A DNA stretch of 9,073 nt from Mailhella sp. (lineage in GTDB: Bacteria > Desulfobacterota > Desulfovibrionia > Desulfovibrionales > Desulfovibrionaceae), in the NCBI GenBank assembly GCA_017411945.1, contig JAFQPD010000162.1, positions 1-9,073 on the forward strand, read 5' to 3'. Of this stretch, positions 6,627 through 9,073 are shown one piece after another. The notes below the pieces were generated by a model. That model saw only the letters and a program-made list of their open reading frames with translations, did not search any database and had not been told where the DNA came from. The translations under genes and the position numbers were made by a program. Position 1 is the first letter of the stretch. Each line of letters opens with the position of its first letter.

Positions 6627-6764
6627 TCACTTCAAAGGAGCGTGGGGCAGAGAAACTTTCTGCCATGGAGAAACATACCTTCTGCATCCGTCCATCGCGA
6701 ACTACAGAAATAGTACAGCCAGCATACAGATTACCAAAGAACATAAAACATCAAAAATATCCAT
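6627..6764 (-). pseudogene. Possible upstream small membrane-protein frame with an in-frame TAG (degenerate paralogue?)
   Basis: From ATG at 6764-6762 the frame reads an acidic start and a hydrophobic run (MDIFDVLCSLVICMLAVLFL, 20 aa) to TAG at 6704-6702. It then continues in the same phase with FAMDGCRRYVSPWQK...PLK to TGA at 6629-6627. That TGA overlaps the first base of the ribosome-binding site of the 43-aa gene, an operon-like spacing. Both frames share the pattern (L/F)D-x-LC, a membrane segment, then DG and RRY at a similar distance (about 17-19 residues from C to D). It could be a decayed copy, a 20-aa micropeptide, a readthrough product, or chance. The ribosome-binding site is poor: AGGA lies directly against the ATG. 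Confidence 0.25.
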
Positions 6765-6809
6765 TTCCTATATGCATTGCATAAAGATTCAAATGAACAG
6801 TTTTTGATT

Positions 6810-6825
6810 TTTCCTAATAAGGAAA
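6810..6825. repeat. Inverted repeat TTTCCT-AATA-AGGAAA just downstream of a promoter candidate
   Basis: Perfect 6-bp arms (6810-6815 and 6820-6825) around a 4-nt spacer. If minus-strand transcription begins near 6841, the repeat occupies roughly +17 to +32. It could be an operator or a short leader hairpin; it is too weak for a terminator. Confidence 0.3.
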
Positions 6826-6847
6826 TATTTCACGCTCTTTTTCAAGA

Positions 6848-6875
6848 ACTATATAGCCTTTAGAACTCTGGTCAA
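6848..6875 (-). promoter_or_regulatory. Sigma70-type promoter candidate for the small membrane-protein locus
   Basis: On the minus strand, TTGACC (6875-6870), a 16-nt spacer, then TATAGT (6853-6848): five of six matches to each hexamer. The predicted start is near 6841, about 77 nt before the TAG-interrupted frame and about 225 nt before the 43-aa gene. The surroundings are very A/T rich, where chance matches are common, but this one is better than the background. Confidence 0.5.
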
Positions 6876-7002
6876 TATATCAAATTTTTCACTAGCAAAC
6901 GATAAATAAAATAAGACATCAACTAGCATCTATCATTTCTCAAATTTAAACTTTATAAAATATCATATGCGCAATTCCATTGCATCGTTCATTCAACTTT
7001 TT

Positions 7003-7197
7003 TTAATATTTTTTTTCCAATCTCACTTTTTTTATTTGATGCGACAGACATTCCTTCAAAATCTTATCTATAAGCCGCACCGATTTTCGGATAAAAACTG
7101 ATTTCTCGCGCATAGTTTCTCTTTGATTTTCATCAGGCATGCCCTGCAGTCCCAAGCTCTCTGCCGCTTCTCGCATGTCTGCCAGCTCACGAGCCAT
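7003..7197 (-). CDS. Hypothetical 64-aa basic helical ORF, doubtful
   Basis: Begins MARELADMREAAESLGLQG and ends in a strongly basic tail (HQIKKVRLEKKY). It is predicted mostly helical, with no membrane segment or known motif that I recognise. The ATG at 7197 is preceded by GAAAGG at a workable distance of 5 nt. Against it, a strong terminator ends only about 14 nt upstream and leaves no room for a separate promoter, so expression would need readthrough. The first third has base use like the neighbouring genes and the rest turns A/T rich, which also suits a gene remnant. No terminator is clear after the stop. Confidence 0.35.
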   Translation of the reverse strand: MARELADMREAAESLGLQGMPDENQRETMREKSVFIRKSVRLIDKILKECLSHQIKKVRLEKKY

Positions 7198-7210
7198 GAT
7201 GCCTTTCGAA

Positions 7211-7257
7211 ATAAAAAAGAGACCGCAGACAGGAGGTTCTCCCCCTACTCTGCGGTC
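7211..7257 (-). terminator. Strong intrinsic terminator of the sigma54 activator gene
   Basis: On the minus strand, GACCGCAGA (7257-7249) pairs perfectly with TCTGCGGTC (7229-7221). Inside, AGGGGG pairs with CCTCCT (one G-U) around tetraloop AGAA. The stem is followed by TCTTTTTTAT. It lies 28 nt after the activator stop. A clear Rho-independent terminator. Confidence 0.88.
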
Positions 7258-7285
7258 ATGACATCTTCATGCTTCTCTGACTGGA

Positions 7286-8695
7286 TCAGCGCACTTTCAT
7301 CCCGTGCTTTTCCAAGTCCTTGATCTTGCGGAATATGGTACTTCTGTCCATTCCCAGCATGCGGGCGGCGGCAGCCATATTGCCGGCATGCTTCTTGATG
7401 GCGGCCCTGAGCATGCGGCATTCCAGCTCGCGCATGATATCGTGGTAGTTCTTGCCGCTGTCGAAATCAAACTCAGGAGCAGACATCTCCGCAGTGACGA
7501 CATCGGAAATATATCCCTTGCTCAACGAGAACTGCGCGGCGTTGAGTTCCCTGTCCGGGCAGGTGATAGCCATTTCCTGCATGAGATTCTTCAGCTCGCG
7601 GATATTGCCCGGCCAATCGTATTCCATGAGCACAGGGTAAACGTCTTCAGCTATCTCGATGGAGCGATTGTAGCGGCGGCAGAAGTGCTGGAAGAAAAAC
7701 TTGGCCAGAGGAAGGATATCTTCCTTGCGGCTGCGGAGAGGAGGGATGTTGAGGACGGCTATCTTGAGCCTGTAATAGAGATCGCTTCGGAACTCGCCAA
7801 GCTCCACGGCTTTCTTGAGGTCCTTGTTCGTAGCGGCAATGACGCGCACGTCCACTTTCTTGGGCGTATTGGCGCCCACGGGAACGACCACGCCTTCCTG
7901 AAGGAAGCGGAGAAGACGGGTCTGGAGCTGAAGCGGGAGTTCGCCCACTTCATCGAAAAATATGGTGCCGCCGGATGCGGCTTCGATAAGGCCCACACGC
8001 CCGCGCCGATCCGCGCCAGAGAAGGCGCCGGACACATAGCCGAAGAGTTCGGACTCGATGAGGTTGGGCGAAATGCTGCCGCAGTCCACTTTGATGAAAG
8101 GCTTCTCGCTGCGGTCGCTCAGGCTGTGTATGCGCTGGGCCATGACATCCTTGCCTGCGCCGGTCTCGCCAAGGATGAGTATGGAGATATCCGTGCGCGC
8201 CATACGCTTCACCTTGGCAAGGAAGGTGCGCATGGTAGGACTGATAAGGATATTGCTCCCGTCCTCAGCGGTGAGGATGTCGCTGTTGTTATTGATGCTG
8301 ATGAGGCGGTCGAGCACATCGCGCTGATGTGAGAGCTTGTCTTCCATAGCGCGGAGCAGGCTCACGTCGCGAACGAACGTGATGCTCATGATGCACTTCC
8401 CTTCCTCGTCAAAAATAGGATAGCCGTCCAACGACAAATACTTGCCGTTGGACAGCTTCTGAGTTTTCGACACCGGACTGCCGGAACTGATGACCTCAGG
8501 ATTGACGATGACGTCGAAGACCCCCTGAGCGAGGATGCTGGTGGCCTTCTGACCTATCATAGCCTCACGGCTGAGGCCGGAAAGTTCTTCGTACTTGCTG
8601 TTGACGTACAGGCACACGGACTGTTCGTCACTGATCCAGATGCCATCCTGAAAGGCATCGAGAACCTGTTCTATATGCTGCAGGATGGCATCCAT
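7286..8695 (-). CDS. Sigma54-dependent transcriptional activator: PAS, AAA+, Fis-type HTH, 469 aa
   Basis: Enhancer-binding protein that uses ATP to open promoters held by RNA polymerase-sigma54. An N-terminal PAS sensor (about 5-115; VCLYVNSKYEELSG at 27-40) probably binds a small molecule or cofactor; there is no receiver domain and no phosphoacceptor motif, so control is likely one-component. A short helical linker (about 112-135) follows. The AAA+ core has Walker A GETGAGKD (176-183), sigma54-contact loop GAFSGA (223-228), Walker B GTIFFDE (243-249), sensor I AATN (287-290), arginine-finger region RSDLYYRL (303-310) and sensor II WPGNIREL (361-368). The C-terminal Fis-type helix-turn-helix is at about 430-460 (NMAAAARMLGMDRSTIFRKI). 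The family loop is GAFTGA, so Ser replaces Thr here. The start ATG at 8695 follows a poor site (GGAATAGGGT). It lies 53 nt after the amidohydrolase stop with no terminator between, so the two are probably one transcript. Confidence 0.95.
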   Translation of the reverse strand: MDAILQHIEQVLDAFQDGIWISDEQSVCLYVNSKYEELSGLSREAMIGQKATSILAQGVFDVIVNPEVISSGSPVSKTQKLSNGKYLSLDGYPIFDEEGKCIMSITFVRDVSLLRAMEDKLSHQRDVLDRLISINNNSDILTAEDGSNILISPTMRTFLAKVKRMARTDISILILGETGAGKDVMAQRIHSLSDRSEKPFIKVDCGSISPNLIESELFGYVSGAFSGADRRGRVGLIEAASGGTIFFDEVGELPLQLQTRLLRFLQEGVVVPVGANTPKKVDVRVIAATNKDLKKAVELGEFRSDLYYRLKIAVLNIPPLRSRKEDILPLAKFFFQHFCRRYNRSIEIAEDVYPVLMEYDWPGNIRELKNLMQEMAITCPDRELNAAQFSLSKGYISDVVTAEMSAPEFDFDSGKNYHDIMRELECRMLRAAIKKHAGNMAAAARMLGMDRSTIFRKIKDLEKHGMKVR

Positions 8696-8748
8696 ACCCT
8701 ATTCCGATGAATGAGAACGAATCAGTGTTTCAGCAAACGAAAGTCAGC

Positions 8749-9073
8749 TTAGCGGGGAGCCTTGCCGAGTTCCTTGAAGAGCTTGTCGAGGATGTCGTAG
8801 ATCTGGGCGTCAGTCTTGCCGCGGAGAGAAGAGACTTCGCTGGTGACAGGCAGGCCGAGGATCTTGCAGGCGTTGGTGTACATGACCTTTTCCTTCACAT
8901 CGGCGGGCAGCTCCATCTTCTCGTAGTTGGCGAGGCAGTCCTTGATGTCCACGAAGGGATGAGCGGAAGCGAACACGATCTTGTCGGCGATCATTTCCTT
9001 CATGGCGCGGATGTAGGTCTCGCACATGGGAGCGGCTTCGTATTCGGAGAGGTCCATGTACACGTTCTTGTTG
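8749..9073 (-). CDS. Amidohydrolase-2 family metal-dependent hydrolase/decarboxylase, C-terminal 107 aa (runs off right edge)
   Basis: C-terminal part of a TIM-barrel amidohydrolase (Amidohydro_2, PF04909, which includes ACMSD-like and resorcylate decarboxylases). Visible landmarks: NVYMDLSEYE (a barrel strand), then DKIVFASAHPFVDIKDCLANY, where the family's G/A-S-x-x-P-F strand end is found, then VMYTNACKILGL, the typical Asn-Ala-x-(K)-(I/L)-L-G-L helix, and a short C-terminal extension of about 35 residues (TSEVSSLRGKTDAQIYDILDKL...). In many members the strand reads S-D-x-P with a metal-binding Asp; here it is S-A-H-P. Ala variants (SAYP) also occur in the family. The metal-binding HxH and the other catalytic residues lie outside the window. 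It is adjacent to the PAS-sigma54 activator, which likely regulates it. No substrate is assigned. Confidence 0.85.
   Translation of the reverse strand, partial: NKNVYMDLSEYEAAPMCETYIRAMKEMIADKIVFASAHPFVDIKDCLANYEKMELPADVKEKVMYTNACKILGLPVTSEVSSLRGKTDAQIYDILDKLFKELGKAPR

Larger units (their letters stand above)
6765..7002. other. Low-GC stretch without a recognisable gene
   Basis: Strikingly A/T-rich compared with the GC-rich genes on both sides, including long T runs around 7000-7030. Apart from the minus-strand promoter candidate and the inverted repeat it holds only small elements: a palindrome ATGCA-T-TGCAT (6772-6782) and a short hairpin GCAAT-TCC-ATTGC (6971-6983). No tRNA, attachment site or transposase remnant was seen. 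Confidence 0.5.

Noticed and set aside
6391..6744. 117-codon minus-strand frame overlapping the 43-aa gene in another phase
   Set aside because: It runs straight through the strong terminator at 6413-6458 and has no ribosome-binding site or coherent membrane pattern, whereas the 43-aa frame has both and stops before the terminator.
6311..7260. Possibility of a CRISPR array, tRNA, attachment site or insertion-sequence remnant in the gene-poor stretch
   Set aside because: No regularly spaced repeats, cloverleaf, CCA end, transposase fragment or terminal inverted repeats could be seen; the hairpins are explained as terminators.
7304..8332. Plus-strand open frame opposite the sigma54 activator
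   Set aside because: Shadow of the activator, which has Walker A/B, GAFSGA and Fis motifs in order.
1..9073. A defence, secretion, biosynthetic or other multi-gene novel system
   Set aside because: All larger genes belong to known families with ordinary roles; the only unexplained coding signal is the small membrane-protein locus, which alone does not make a system.

Overview
The window looks like chromosomal DNA from a sulfate- or sulfite-reducing deltaproteobacterium, most likely the Desulfovibrionaceae (Desulfovibrio / Bilophila / Mailhella type). This is inferred from GC-rich codon use, a Desulfovibrio-style phenylacetate-CoA ligase N-terminus, a TauE/SafE-type exporter and a PAS-sigma54 activator next to an amidohydrolase. 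No search was run, so the genus is not established.

Layout, left to right. (1) Bases 1-254, minus strand: the first 84 codons of a phenylacetate-CoA ligase, with a good sigma70 promoter in the AT-rich gap it shares divergently with der. (2) Bases 533-4392, plus strand: der (double-GTPase ribosome assembly factor), a hairpin, then an rlmI-like 23S rRNA cytosine methyltransferase followed 15 nt later by a class-V PLP aminotransferase of the alanine-glyoxylate / serine-pyruvate type. (3) A two-way terminator at 4411-4443 separates these from a minus-strand TauE/SafE permease (4446-5174). The permease is divergent from an EamA/DMT permease (5441-6310) that probably starts at TTG. (4) Bases 6311-7260 form a low-GC, gene-poor stretch with four hairpins or terminators, a well-formed 43-residue single-span membrane protein on the minus strand, a related-looking upstream frame broken by an in-frame TAG, a promoter candidate for both, and a doubtful 64-residue ORF. 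(5) Bases 7286-9073, minus strand: a PAS / AAA+ / Fis sigma54-dependent activator directly downstream of the C-terminal part of an amidohydrolase-2 family enzyme that runs off the right edge.

How the genes relate: der and rlmI both serve ribosome biogenesis, and the aminotransferase is translationally close to rlmI without an obvious functional link. The two divergent permeases may share a control region. The activator probably regulates the amidohydrolase operon, which lies mostly outside the window.

No CRISPR array, insertion sequence, phage gene, tRNA or rRNA was seen. Most of the window is ordinary chromosome. The part most worth a second look is the small membrane-protein locus at about 6413-6875.
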